From positions 62,001 to 126,000 of the forward strand of contig CAMAQD010000001.1 in NCBI GenBank assembly GCA_945860385.1: a stretch of DNA of 64,000 bases. Direction: 5' to 3'. The DNA is from Flavobacterium psychrophilum (GTDB lineage: Bacteria; Bacteroidota; Bacteroidia; Flavobacteriales; Flavobacteriaceae). The notes beneath the pieces were generated by a model. The model was not told the DNA's origin. It was given only the letters and a program-made list of their open reading frames with translations, and searched no databases. Of this stretch, positions 1 through 9,200 are shown in pieces (within the stretch, counting starts at the first letter, position 1; every line of letters begins with the position of its first letter). Made by a program: the position numbers and the translations under genes.

Positions 1-174
1 AGGTTCAGACTTCTTAGTGTCTGCAGCAGAATCATTACTGACGGATTGAAGTTCTAAAATTTGGCTAATTAACGCCTCTTTTTTTACACCGTTAAATTTT
101 ATTGTTTTAGCTGCTTTAGCTATTTCTTGAAGCTCGGAAAGCTTCATTTCTTTTAATGCAGAAATGTCAAACAT
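1..174 (-). CDS. rho: Transcription termination factor Rho, N-terminal part (cut by window edge)
   Basis: The reverse strand from an ATG at 174 reads in frame to the window edge for 58 codons, beginning MFDISALKEMKLSELQEIAK. This is the Rho N-terminal SAP-like helical segment (LKEMKLSELQEIAK...KEALISQILE) found at the start of Rho in Bacteroidota, where a long variable insert follows before the RNA-binding domain. The last visible residues (SNDSAADTKKSEP) already look like the polar start of that insert. Rho is the hexameric RNA helicase of factor-dependent termination. The catalytic domains lie outside the window, so the name rests on the N-terminus only. Confidence 0.85.
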   Translation of the reverse strand, partial: MFDISALKEMKLSELQEIAKAAKTIKFNGVKKEALISQILELQSVSNDSAADTKKSEP

Positions 175-328
175 AAATGTTCTGTGAGTTTAAATAATTT
201 GGGAATACTATAAAAGTGTGTAGTAAAATTTGATTTTGAATTGACCGAAGAATGAAGTACTTACGGATTTGTTATGCAATATTACGAATAAATTTTAATC
301 TACAATAGTATTTATTAAAAAGAAAATA

Positions 329-336
329 TATTTTTG
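329..336 (+). promoter_or_regulatory. Putative -7 promoter box (TATTTTTG) of the DUF4293 gene
   Basis: TATTTTTG matches the Bacteroidota -7 pattern TANNTTTG and ends 17 bases before the ATG at 354. It overlaps the upstream GTG at 336, which argues against that GTG as start. No convincing -33 TTG is seen at the right distance. Confidence 0.4.
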
Positions 337-353
337 TGAAACAATTTAAGACA

Positions 354-767
354 ATGTTACAAAGAATTCAAACCATTTATTTACTTCTAGCCTTTGTTGC
401 TACTGGAGTTTTACCATTTTTTATTCCGCTTTGGACAATGGCTGATGGCAAAGAGTATGTATTTATGCAAAATCAGGTGTATGTTGCACTTCTTGGATTA
501 AGCACAACATTGACCTTGGTGAGTATTGTTTCGTATAAAAAAAGACAAAATCAATTTGTAATGGGCAGATTGAATATAATTTTAAATTTAATTTTATTAG
601 GCTTGTTTGTTTATCGTTCGCTAAATGTATCTGGAGAAACCCCAGCGGTTTCTGAGAAAGGTATTGGGATGTTTCTGCCGATTGTTGCTATCGTGTTGTT
701 AGTCTTAGCTAACAAGGCCATCAAAAAGGACGAAGATCTTGTAAAATCTGTGGATAGATTGAGATAA
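354..767 (+). CDS. DUF4293 family membrane protein
   Basis: This encodes a 137-residue integral membrane protein beginning MLQRIQTIYLLLAFVATG. That start is typical of the DUF4293 family, which occurs next to rho in Flavobacteriia. About four hydrophobic segments are visible (roughly residues 7-27, 42-60, 70-88 and 108-123), followed by a charged tail (KKDEDLVKSVDRLR). The frame stays open upstream to a GTG at 336, but a -7 promoter box covers that codon and family members begin at MLQRIQ, so ATG 354 is chosen. It is divergent from rho across a 179-base gap and is followed by a strong terminator. Function is unknown. Confidence 0.8.
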   Translation: MLQRIQTIYLLLAFVATGVLPFFIPLWTMADGKEYVFMQNQVYVALLGLSTTLTLVSIVSYKKRQNQFVMGRLNIILNLILLGLFVYRSLNVSGETPAVSEKGIGMFLPIVAIVLLVLANKAIKKDEDLVKSVDRLR

Positions 768-797
768 TCCTATAAACTTAGTTTATTAGTGCGAAGG

Positions 798-827
798 AAA
801 CCCGAATGTAACAGTTCGGGTTTTTTT
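798..827 (+). terminator. Intrinsic terminator after the DUF4293 gene
   Basis: A perfect 9-bp stem (AAACCCGAA / TTCGGGTTT) with an 8-base loop is followed by seven T residues, 30 bases after the stop codon at 767. Confidence 0.85.
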
Positions 828-881
828 GTGGGAATATCTAAAGCTGACTAAATATTGAGACTCAAGACTGAAAATGAACAC

Positions 882-1376
882 TTACTTCTTCCCTATCTCA
901 ATAATTTCCAAATCTTTTATTTTATCACCATCAATCACAAAACGCAACATCGTTCTCACTTGATGAAAACCACTTTTTCCAGCAGCACCGGGATTCATAT
1001 GTAAAAGATTATTTTTCTTGTCGAAAATCACTTTTAGAATATGCGAATGGCCACAAATAAATAACTTTGGTGGATTGGCAGTCATTTCAGCTTTAATATT
1101 GGGATTGTATTTTCCGGGATAACCTCCAATATGAGTAATCCAAACATCGACACCTTCACACATAAATCGGTTGTGTAATGGGAATTCCATTCGAGCTTTA
1201 TCGTCGTCAATATTACCGTAAACAGCTCGTAATGGTTTGAGTTTTTTTATGGTATCGGTCACAATCAAATCGCCAATATCGCCAGCGTGCCACACTTCGT
1301 CAGCTTGTGCGACATATTTTAAAATCGTGTCGTCAATATGACTGTGGGTATCGGATAGAAGGAGGATTTTTTTCAA
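882..1376 (-). CDS. YfcE/MJ0936-type metallophosphoesterase
   Basis: This 164-residue calcineurin-like phosphoesterase carries the metal-binding motifs in order: LLLSDTHSH (residues 4-12), WHAGDIGD, YGNID, THIGGYPG and ICGHSHI near the C-terminus. The family hydrolyses phosphodiesters with two metal ions; its physiological substrate is often unknown. The frame is open to 1583, but the extra 69 residues are non-homologous and low-complexity. The family begins (M)KKILLLSDTHS, which corresponds to a TTG codon at 1376, so TTG 1376 is the preferred start. The gene is divergent from truA. Confidence 0.8.
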   Translation of the reverse strand: MKKILLLSDTHSHIDDTILKYVAQADEVWHAGDIGDLIVTDTIKKLKPLRAVYGNIDDDKARMEFPLHNRFMCEGVDVWITHIGGYPGKYNPNIKAEMTANPPKLFICGHSHILKVIFDKKNNLLHMNPGAAGKSGFHQVRTMLRFVIDGDKIKDLEIIEIGKK

Positions 1377-1566
1377 AACAGTTTTTTTAGGAGCTTTTTC
1401 CAGCTTTCCATTGCAATCTTTTTTGTTTTTAAAGTAAAACAAAAAAGGATTTTCATTACAATCTGGGCTAGGATTTTGTGGTAAAAATAACCATTCGAAT
1501 TCCAAATAAAAAATCAAATATAAACTTAAATAAACTTTGCCCCTTCGTAGCAAAAAAATTAATAAG

Positions 1567-1574
1567 TATCTTTG
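1567..1574 (+). promoter_or_regulatory. Putative -7 promoter box (TATCTTTG) of truA
   Basis: TATCTTTGC fits TANNTTTG(C) and ends 19 bases before the TTG start of truA at 1594. A TTTG at 1536-1539 lies 27 bases upstream, longer than the usual 17-23 spacing. The box sits inside the open frame upstream of truA, which supports the shorter truA call. Confidence 0.45.
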
Positions 1575-1593
1575 CAGCTTCAAAAGAAATCAC

Positions 1594-2328
1594 TTGAGGT
1601 ATTTTATAAAACTGGCATACAACGGAACCAATTATCACGGGTGGCAGTGCCAGCCCAATGCCACTTCAGTGCAGGAAACATTGAGTAAAGCAATTTCAGT
1701 TGTATTGAACGCAGAAATTAATTTAATGGGCGCAGGACGCACCGATACTGGTGTTCATGCCAAGGAAATGTTTGCCCACTTTGATTTTGAAACTCCATTC
1801 GAGATTCAAAGTTTAATACACAAACTCAATTCCTATTTACCAAAAGACATTGTGATTTATGATATTATTCCCGTTCACGAGGAGGCTCATGCAAGATTTG
1901 ACGCTACAAAACGAACTTACGAGTATCATATTAATTCTTTTAAAGATGCCTTTTTGCAAAACGGAAGCTGGTATTATCACCAAAAATTAGACCTCGATTT
2001 GATGAATGAAGCCTCAAAATTATTGTTCAATCATACTGATTTTCAATGTTTTTCTAAAGTAAATACCGATGTAAACACCTTCGATTGTACTATTTTTGAA
2101 GCCCATTGGCAACAAGAGAATGATAAATTGGTTTTTACTATTTCTGCCAATCGTTTTCTAAGAAATATGGTTCGAGCTATTGTGGGAACTATAGTTTATG
2201 TAGGTTTGCACAAAATTACATTAGAAGATTTCAACAACATTATAGCAAGTAAAAACCGAAGTGAAGCGGGATTTTCAGTCCCCGCACATGGATTATACTT
2301 GACAAAAATTGATTATAACTATTTATAG
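1594..2328 (+). CDS. truA: tRNA pseudouridine(38-40) synthase TruA
   Basis: This 244-residue protein converts uridines 38-40 of the tRNA anticodon arm to pseudouridine. Visible family motifs are RYFIKLAYNGTNYHGWQ at the N-terminus, the catalytic segment GAGRTDTGVHA (Asp in RTD is the nucleophile), and FLRNMVRAIVGT plus SEAGFSVPAHGLYL near the C-terminus. The start is a TTG at 1594 giving (M)RYFIKLAYNG, as in homologues. The open frame extends to a TTG at 1537, but a -7 promoter box lies within that extension. The ABC exporter gene follows 32 bases downstream, so the two are probably co-transcribed. Confidence 0.93.
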   Translation: MRYFIKLAYNGTNYHGWQCQPNATSVQETLSKAISVVLNAEINLMGAGRTDTGVHAKEMFAHFDFETPFEIQSLIHKLNSYLPKDIVIYDIIPVHEEAHARFDATKRTYEYHINSFKDAFLQNGSWYYHQKLDLDLMNEASKLLFNHTDFQCFSKVNTDVNTFDCTIFEAHWQQENDKLVFTISANRFLRNMVRAIVGTIVYVGLHKITLEDFNNIIASKNRSEAGFSVPAHGLYLTKIDYNYL

Positions 2329-2360
2329 CAGATTGCTTCGCAAACTCGCAACAACAAAAA

Positions 2361-4115
2361 ATGAAAGCAAAAGCATTCGATACCCGATTATTCAAAAGAA
2401 TATTAAAATATACAAAACCCTATCAATCACGATTTAATTTCGTGGTGGCTTTTGCCATTTCCTTATCGGTTTTCGCGGCCTTACGCCCCTATTTATTAAA
2501 ACAAACCGTTGATGGCTACATAAAAACCCACGATCAATTCGGACTTTTACTATATGTAAGTCTAATGGGATTTGTTTTATTATTGGAAGTATTCTCGCAA
2601 TTTTTCTTCGTGTATTGGGCCAACTGGCTTGGGCAAGATATTGTAAAAGACATTCGAAATAAAATGTTCAAGCACATTCTAAGTTTCAAAATGAAATATT
2701 TTGATAATGTGCCTGTCGGTCAATTGGTAACGCGTTCCGTTTCGGATATTGAGGCCATTGCACGTATTTTTAGTCAAGGATTATTTATGATAATAAGTGA
2801 CTTGATGAAAATGATTGTGGTGCTCGCTTTTATGTTCTACATGAATTGGAAACTCACTTGGATAGTAATTGTTGCGATGCCAATTTTAGTTTTCTTTACT
2901 CGAATTTTTCAAAAGAAAATGCAAGTAGCTTTCGAAGAAGTTCGTACTCAAATTGCCAATTTGAACTCCTTTGTGCAGGAACGAGTGACCGGAATGAAAA
3001 TTGTACAACTATTTCATAGAGAAGATATTGAATTCGAAAAATTCAAAACTATCAATCAAAAACACAATAAAGCTTGGATAAAAACCATTTTATACAACTC
3101 CATCTTCTTCCCTATTGCCGATATTATTTCTTCATTAACACTAGGTTTTGTAGTGCTTTACGGAGGATTTAATATCATAAATGGAGATGATTTTACCACT
3201 TTTGGAGATTTGTTTTCTTACACCATGTTTATTGCAATGCTTTTCAATCCCTTGCGTCAAATTGCAGATAAATTCAACGAGATGCAACTCGGAATGATTG
3301 CCGCCAATCGTGTTTTTGACATTCTCGATACGCAAGACCAAATTCAAGATACAGGAACTATTGAAGCACCAGTATTTAATGGAAGCATACAATTCAAGGA
3401 TGTTCATTTTGGTTACATCGCCGAAGAATATGTGATAAAAGGCATTGATCTGAATGTTAAAGCAGGCGAAACCATTGCCATAGTTGGAGCAACAGGAGCA
3501 GGAAAATCGACGATTATCAATTTGCTAAACCGTTTTTATGAAATCAATAGCGGAACTATTTGTATCGATGGTCAAAACATCGAAAATTATACTTTGAGCT
3601 CTTTGCGAAAGCAAATTGCGGTGGTTTTACAAGACGTATTTCTTTTCGCTGATACCATTTTCAATAACATTACGCTAAACAATCCCGATATTTCCCGTGA
3701 ACAGGTTTTGGCTGCGGCCAAAAAAATCGGCGTACATAAATTCATCAAGAGTTTACCAGATAATTATGATTTTGATGTAAAGGAACGTGGCGTAATGTTA
3801 TCATCGGGACAACGCCAACTTATTGCTTTTCTTCGGGCTTATGTAAGTAATCCGAGCATTCTGATTTTGGATGAAGCCACATCGTCAATCGATACATATT
3901 CAGAGGAATTGATTCAAAAAGCGACCGAAACGATTACCAAAGGAAGAACTTCTATCGTAATTGCCCATCGCCTGGCCACCATTCTCAAAGCCGACAAAAT
4001 TGTGGTAATGGACAAAGGCTTAATTGTCGAGCAAGGAACGCATCAGGAATTATTAGAAAAATCAGGCGGTTATTACAAAAACTTGTATGATTCGCAGTTT
4101 GTAACTGAAATTTAA
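2361..4115 (+). CDS. ABC exporter, fused membrane and ATPase domains (MdlB/MsbA-like)
   Basis: This 584-residue half-transporter would act as a homodimer or heterodimer in the inner membrane. Residues about 20-310 form the six-helix ABC exporter membrane domain. The ATPase domain carries Walker A GATGAGKS (376-383), the Q-loop at VVLQDVFLF, an ABC signature read as LSSGQ (480-484) instead of LSGGQ, Walker B ILILDE (500-505) and the H-loop His536. The family exports lipids, peptides or drugs; substrate cannot be assigned here. It follows truA by 32 bases. The Ser-for-Gly change in the signature is common in this subfamily and need not impair activity. Confidence 0.9.
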   Translation: MKAKAFDTRLFKRILKYTKPYQSRFNFVVAFAISLSVFAALRPYLLKQTVDGYIKTHDQFGLLLYVSLMGFVLLLEVFSQFFFVYWANWLGQDIVKDIRNKMFKHILSFKMKYFDNVPVGQLVTRSVSDIEAIARIFSQGLFMIISDLMKMIVVLAFMFYMNWKLTWIVIVAMPILVFFTRIFQKKMQVAFEEVRTQIANLNSFVQERVTGMKIVQLFHREDIEFEKFKTINQKHNKAWIKTILYNSIFFPIADIISSLTLGFVVLYGGFNIINGDDFTTFGDLFSYTMFIAMLFNPLRQIADKFNEMQLGMIAANRVFDILDTQDQIQDTGTIEAPVFNGSIQFKDVHFGYIAEEYVIKGIDLNVKAGETIAIVGATGAGKSTIINLLNRFYEINSGTICIDGQNIENYTLSSLRKQIAVVLQDVFLFADTIFNNITLNNPDISREQVLAAAKKIGVHKFIKSLPDNYDFDVKERGVMLSSGQRQLIAFLRAYVSNPSILILDEATSSIDTYSEELIQKATETITKGRTSIVIAHRLATILKADKIVVMDKGLIVEQGTHQELLEKSGGYYKNLYDSQFVTEI

Positions 4116-4225
4116 TTCTATTTTTAGAAGCATTTTCCAGCTATAATTAGCAATTTACAAAAACCCTTGGATTTTAAAAGAACCATTATCATTTTTAGAA
4201 ATAAACACATAAACATACAAAACAC

Positions 4226-4257
4226 TTGAAGTTTTTTAAAATAAATCCTTAATTTTG
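4226..4257 (+). promoter_or_regulatory. Promoter of the lpdA leader (TTG-N21-TAATTTTG)
   Basis: TTG at 4226-4228 and TAATTTTG at 4250-4257 are separated by 21 bases, matching the Bacteroidota -33/-7 pattern. Transcription would start near 4264, leaving a leader of about 135 bases before lpdA that contains the duplicated micro-ORFs. Confidence 0.55.
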
Positions 4258-4286
4258 CAAACTGAAATTAATTAGGAAAAAACATA

Positions 4287-4373
4287 AAAATGACACGAGC
4301 TTTTGCGACTGCATTTTGTATAAAAAATAAATAAACACGAACAAAATGACACGAGCTTTTGCGACTGCATTTT
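4287..4373 (+). repeat. 31-bp direct repeat in the lpdA leader (two copies, period 56)
   Basis: Positions 4287-4317 and 4343-4373 are identical over 31 bases. Each copy includes an ATG and the coding start of a micro-ORF. The A-rich spacer after copy 1 resembles the A-rich stretch after copy 2 that leads into the lpdA ATG, as if the whole start-codon module were duplicated. Confidence 0.9.
4290..4334 (+). other. Candidate micro-ORF 1 in the lpdA leader (14 codons)
   Basis: ATG at 4290 opens a 14-codon frame reading MTRAFATAFCIKNK before a TAA. The first nine residues equal those of micro-ORF 2. It could be a leader peptide, or only a by-product of the repeat; translation is not shown by sequence alone. 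Confidence 0.3.
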
Positions 4374-4381
4374 TACAATAA
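4346..4381 (+). other. Candidate micro-ORF 2 in the lpdA leader (11 codons)
   Basis: ATG at 4346 opens an 11-codon frame reading MTRAFATAFLQ before TAA at 4379-4381, ending 18 bases before the lpdA ATG. Nine identical residues with micro-ORF 1 in the same leader make a regulatory leader peptide possible. This remains inference. Confidence 0.3.
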
Positions 4382-4399
4382 CAAAATAAATACGAAAAA

Positions 4400-5788
4400 A
4401 TGAAATACGATATTATTGTTTTAGGAAGTGGCCCAGGCGGATATGTAACTGCCATCAGAGCATCACAATTAGGCTTTAAAGTGGCCGTAATCGAAAAAGA
4501 AAACCTTGGCGGAGTTTGTTTGAATTGGGGCTGTATTCCAACGAAGGCTTTGCTAAAATCAGCTCAGGTTTTTGATTATTTAAAACACGCTTCCGATTAT
4601 GGTATAACGGTTTCATCCTTTGATAAAGATTTCCCAGCTGTTGTACAACGAAGCCGTTCGGTTGCCGACGGAATGAGCAAAGGTGTACAATTCTTAATGA
4701 AAAAAAATAAAATAGACGTTATTGATGGTTTTGGAAAAGTTAAACCAGGAAAAAAATTAGATGTTACGGATGCAGCCGGAAAAGTAACTGAATATTCAGC
4801 TGATCACATCATTATTGCGACTGGTGCTCGTTCACGCGAATTGCCAAACTTGCCACAAGACGGTGTAAAAGTAATAGGATATCGCCAAGCTATGACATTG
4901 CCAACACAACCAAAATCGATGATTATTGTGGGGTCTGGAGCAATTGGAGTAGAATTTGCCCATTTTTACAATGCCATGGGAACAGATGTTACCATTGTTG
5001 AATTTATGCCCAATATTGTTCCTGTTGAAGATGAAGATATTTCGAAACAAATGGAACGTTCAATGAAAAAAGCAGGTGTAAAAATCATGACTAACTCTTC
5101 GGTAGAGAAAATTGATGTTTCAGGAAAAGGGGTAAAAGCTTTTGTAAAAACAGCTAAAGGAGAAGAAGTTTTGGAAGCCGATATTTTATTGTCAGCTGTT
5201 GGAATTAAAACCAACATCGAAAACATAGGATTAGAAGAAGTAGGAATTGCTGTCGACAGAGACAAAATCCTGGTAAACGCTTACAACGAAACCAATATTC
5301 CTGGATATTACGCCATCGGCGATGTAACTCCAGGACAAGCATTGGCACACGTTGCTTCTGCCGAAGGAATTAACTGTGTAGAAAAAATTGCTGGTCTTCA
5401 CGTTGATCCAATCGATTACGGAAACGTTCCGGGTTGTACTTATGCAACACCAGAAATTGCTTCTGTAGGGTTGACAGAAAAACAAGCGAAAGAAAAAGGA
5501 TACGAATTGAAAATTGGAAAATTCCCATTCTCGGCCTCAGGAAAAGCGAAAGCCGCAGGCACTCCCGATGGTTTTGTAAAAGTAATTTTTGATGCTAAAT
5601 ACGGCGAATGGTTGGGTTGTCATATGATTGGTGCAGGTGTTACCGATATGATTGCCGAAGCAGTTGTAGCCAGAAAATTAGAAACAACAGGTCACGAAAT
5701 CCTAAAATCAATCCATCCTCACCCAACAATGAGTGAAGCGGTTATGGAAGCCGTTGCTGATGCTTATGGCGAAGTGATTCACCTTTAG
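4400..5788 (+). CDS. lpdA: Dihydrolipoyl dehydrogenase (E3)
   Basis: This 462-residue flavoprotein reoxidises dihydrolipoamide with NAD+ in the pyruvate, 2-oxoglutarate and branched-chain dehydrogenase complexes and in glycine cleavage. It shows the N-terminal FAD dinucleotide fold GSGPGG (9-14), the redox disulfide in GGVCLNWGCIP (Cys40 and Cys45), the NAD-binding IVGSGAIGVEFA region, the second FAD contact in YYAIGDV, and the C-terminal catalytic pair in HPHPTMSE (His441, Glu446). Length and all catalytic residues are normal. It stands alone behind a leader with duplicated micro-ORFs and is followed by a terminator. Confidence 0.96.
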   Translation: MKYDIIVLGSGPGGYVTAIRASQLGFKVAVIEKENLGGVCLNWGCIPTKALLKSAQVFDYLKHASDYGITVSSFDKDFPAVVQRSRSVADGMSKGVQFLMKKNKIDVIDGFGKVKPGKKLDVTDAAGKVTEYSADHIIIATGARSRELPNLPQDGVKVIGYRQAMTLPTQPKSMIIVGSGAIGVEFAHFYNAMGTDVTIVEFMPNIVPVEDEDISKQMERSMKKAGVKIMTNSSVEKIDVSGKGVKAFVKTAKGEEVLEADILLSAVGIKTNIENIGLEEVGIAVDRDKILVNAYNETNIPGYYAIGDVTPGQALAHVASAEGINCVEKIAGLHVDPIDYGNVPGCTYATPEIASVGLTEKQAKEKGYELKIGKFPFSASGKAKAAGTPDGFVKVIFDAKYGEWLGCHMIGAGVTDMIAEAVVARKLETTGHEILKSIHPHPTMSEAVMEAVADAYGEVIHL

Positions 5789-5827
5789 AATTCAGATTGT
5801 ATAATTTAGATTGTAGATTTTTACAGG

Positions 5828-5858
5828 AATCCGTTTTGTGAAAGCAAAGCGGATTTTT
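5828..5858 (+). terminator. Intrinsic terminator after lpdA
   Basis: An 11-bp stem with one G-U pair (AATCCGTTTTG / CAAAGCGGATT) and a 6-base loop is followed by five T residues. The 28-base hairpin is identical to the one after the histidine kinase at 9793-9820. Confidence 0.85.
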
Positions 5859-5861
5859 CTT

Positions 5862-6216
5862 TAAAACGATTTCCTTGTTACTGTTCTTTTTGAAAAATAT
5901 CTTTTTCAGCTTTTGACTAAAGGAATAGTTAAAGCTTTTTTTATAATGACAAGAGTTATTCTGTTCATTGTATTTGAAATAACGAAATCAAAGAAATTAA
6001 AACATAAATATTCCTTAAAAAAGTCATCTAAAAAAACACGAAAAACTTTTCCGAACAGTACTATTTAAAGCAATAAAACTAATAGTTAATACTTAAAGCA
6101 ATCCGATTATTCAGTACATTTGAGTACAGTTAGAAACCGTACTTTACATCACCACTTTTTCGAACTTTAAACAAACAAAAATTATTCCCCCAAAGATTAA
6201 TTTAGTAAAACCTACA
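5862..6216. other. Intergenic region upstream of the hybrid histidine kinase
   Basis: About 355 AT-rich bases without a supported gene. The only signal I can point to is a TACATTTG -7 box (6115-6122). No structured RNA, repeat or small ORF of convincing quality is visible. Confidence 0.6.
6115..6122 (+). promoter_or_regulatory. Putative -7 promoter box (TACATTTG) of the hybrid kinase
   Basis: TACATTTG matches TANNTTTG and would start transcription about 90 bases before the ATG at 6217. No good -33 TTG is found at the usual spacing, so this is tentative. Confidence 0.3.
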
Positions 6217-9200
6217 ATGAATAACGATAGTAAAACCAAAGAAGAGCTTGTAAAACAATTACTGGATTTACAACAAAAGTACGACGCAATTTTAGATTTA
6301 TACAAAAAAGAAATTAGTTTGGATAATGCGGATAGCGGATCCTCAACTATCCTTGTTAAACTTTCAAAAGATCAAACTTTAGACCTCATTCAAAAGTTAG
6401 AATTGGAACACGAAGAACTATTATTATTGAAAGAGGAAACTAAAAAATTCCAATTTCTTTCCAATGAAATATTAGTCTTGCTGAACAGCAATCTTAGTCT
6501 GAAGAAAGTAATTGATGCTGTGCTGAAATTAATTCATAAGGAACTAAAATTTTCAGCCATTGGAATCTGCCTTCAAATAGAGGATGATTTACCTTATTTT
6601 TATCAAATCGGTTTTTCTGAAAGTTGTGTATCGACGGGAAATTCGCTCAATGCAAATCAAGAAATGATGTGCAAAAATAACGAAGGAAGCCTCAAGCTGC
6701 AATGTGGCTGTTCCTTTGCTGTTTTCGGTAAACTAAACGCTGAAAATTTCACTCAGACCGCCACAGGAAGTTACATTACTTGTAACTCTTTCCTTACAGC
6801 ACCAATATTAACAGAAGAAGAGTTCGAATTACAGCAAAGAAATACTTGTATTCATTTAAAATCTGGTTCTGTTGCCATCATTCCTATTACGGTAAACGAG
6901 AAAATTGTGGGTACATTACAACTCAACAAAAAGGAAGAGAATGCTTTTACAATTGAGAATATCCGTTTTTTTGAAGGTATTTGTTCCAACATTGGCATTA
7001 CTCTCATGCGCAAACAAGCGGAGCAAATAGTAAAAGAAAGTGAAAAAAAATACAGAAGCTTAATTAAAAATATGCCTGATGGTGTATATAAAAGCACTGA
7101 AGAGGGCAGATTTATTGAGGTGAATCAAGCTATGGTCAAAATGCTGGGTTATGATTGTACAGAAGATTTATTGGCCGTAGATATAAAAAAACAAATGTAC
7201 TTCGACGTGGCTGATCGTGAGAGCGCAAAACTTCAAGAAGAAGAAAAAGAACTTGGGGTTTATAGGTTAAGAAAAAAGGATGATTCTGAACTTTGGGTAG
7301 AAGATCACGGATGTTTGACTTTTGACAAATCCAAGAATATTCTTTTTCATGAAGGAATAGTTCGGGACATTACCGAAAGGGTGTTGGTTGAAGAAAAACT
7401 AAAAGAAAGCGAAAATAAATTGCAAGGAATGATTGCCGGAAGTCCTGATTTAGTTTGGCTGAAGGATAAAAATGGTGTATATCTCGAATGCAACGAACGT
7501 TTCGAACAATTCTCAGGTATTAAAAGAACAAATCTCATCGGAAAAACGGACTATGCTTTTTTTGATAAAGAATTAGCTGATTTTTTTAGAAAAAACGACA
7601 AATTAGCTATCGAAGCTGAAAAATCGACGATGAACGAGGAGAATTTAACCTTTGCTAACGATGGCCACTTTGAGTTGACAGAAACCATAAAAACCCCACT
7701 TTATAACAGTAAAGGTGAAGTTGTAGGAGTTATGGGAATCGGTAGGGACATCACTCAGCGGAAACGACAAGAGCGAGCATTGCAAGAGAGTGAAATGCGA
7801 TTTAAAACTATTTTTAATGAAACTCCTATGGGGATAGCGCTCATCGATTCCGTGGATGGTCACTTTTATGAAGTCAACCCGATGTATGCCCAAATTGTTG
7901 GGAGAACCATTGAACAAATGACTGCTACTAACTGGATGGCCATTACACATCCCGAAGATATTCAGGAGGATTTGGATAATATGGCATTGATGAATTCGGG
8001 AAAAACTTCAGGATACCAAATGACAAAACGCTATCTGAAACCGGATGGCGCAATTGTTTGGGTCAACTTGACCGTCACTCCGATCTCGATTACCAAAGAA
8101 ATACACTCCAAACACCTTTGCATGGTCGAAGATATCACCGAAAGCAGACACGCTGAAGAACAACTTCGCAAACTTTCGCAAGCCGTAGAACAAAGTCCGG
8201 TAAGTATTGCAATTACAGATCCTAATGGTAACATCGAATATGCAAATCCAAAGTTTTTAGAAAAAACGGGATATAGCCGAGAAGAAATCATTGGACAAAA
8301 CCCTAGAATATTAAAATCAGGACACACAACAAAAGAAGAATATAAACTGTTATGGGAAACAATCAATAATGGAAATGACTGGCGCGGTGAGTTTCTTAAC
8401 AAAAGAAAAAACGGCGAACTTTACTGGGAATCTGCAAGTATTTCTCCCATAACCAACGGCAAAGGAGATATTACGCATTTTATTGCCATAAAAGAAGAAA
8501 TCACCTATCGAAAAGAAACAGCCCTTTTACTGCAAGAAAAAAATAATAAAATTGAAGCTCAAAACGATCAATACAAATACTTGAACGAAGAATTAGTAAT
8601 TGCCAAAAATCATGCGGAAGAAAGTGATAAATTAAAAACATCCTTTCTAGCAAATATGAGTCATGAAATACGTACTCCTATGAATGGTATTTTAGGTTTT
8701 GCTGGATTACTAAAAGACCCAATGTTATCTGGTGATGAACAGAAAAAATATATCGATATTATAGAAAAAAGTGGTGCTAGGATGCTTAATATTATAAACG
8801 ATATTATCGATATTTCAAAAATAGAATCCGGACTTATGAAGCTAAAAATGACGGAATCCAACATAAATGACCAAATAGATTACATCTTTACATTCTTTAA
8901 ACCAGAGGTAGAAATCAAAGGAATGAAGTTGTCTTGCTTGAAAAGTTTGACATCTATTGATTCAATTATTAGAACAGATCGTGAAAAAGTATTTGCAATC
9001 CTTATCAATCTGGTTAAAAATGCCGTAAAATATTCCAATGAAGGCATAATAGAATTTGGATACCTGAAAAAAGGGGATTATCTTGAGTTTTTTGTCAGCG
9101 ATACAGGTATCGGAATTCCAAAAAGTAGACAAAAAGCAGTATTTGAGCGTTTTATACAAGCCGATATTGATGATAAAATGGCTGTTCAAGGAGCAGGATT

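Noticed and set aside
1377..1583. 69-residue N-terminal extension of the phosphoesterase
   Set aside because: Not homologous to the family, low-complexity, and overlapping the truA promoter region; TTG 1376 gives the family N-terminus.
4249..4455. Reverse-strand 68-residue ORF over the lpdA leader
   Set aside because: It is antisense to the promoter, leader repeat and the lpdA start, with a Phe/Tyr-rich composition typical of spurious frames in AT-rich DNA.
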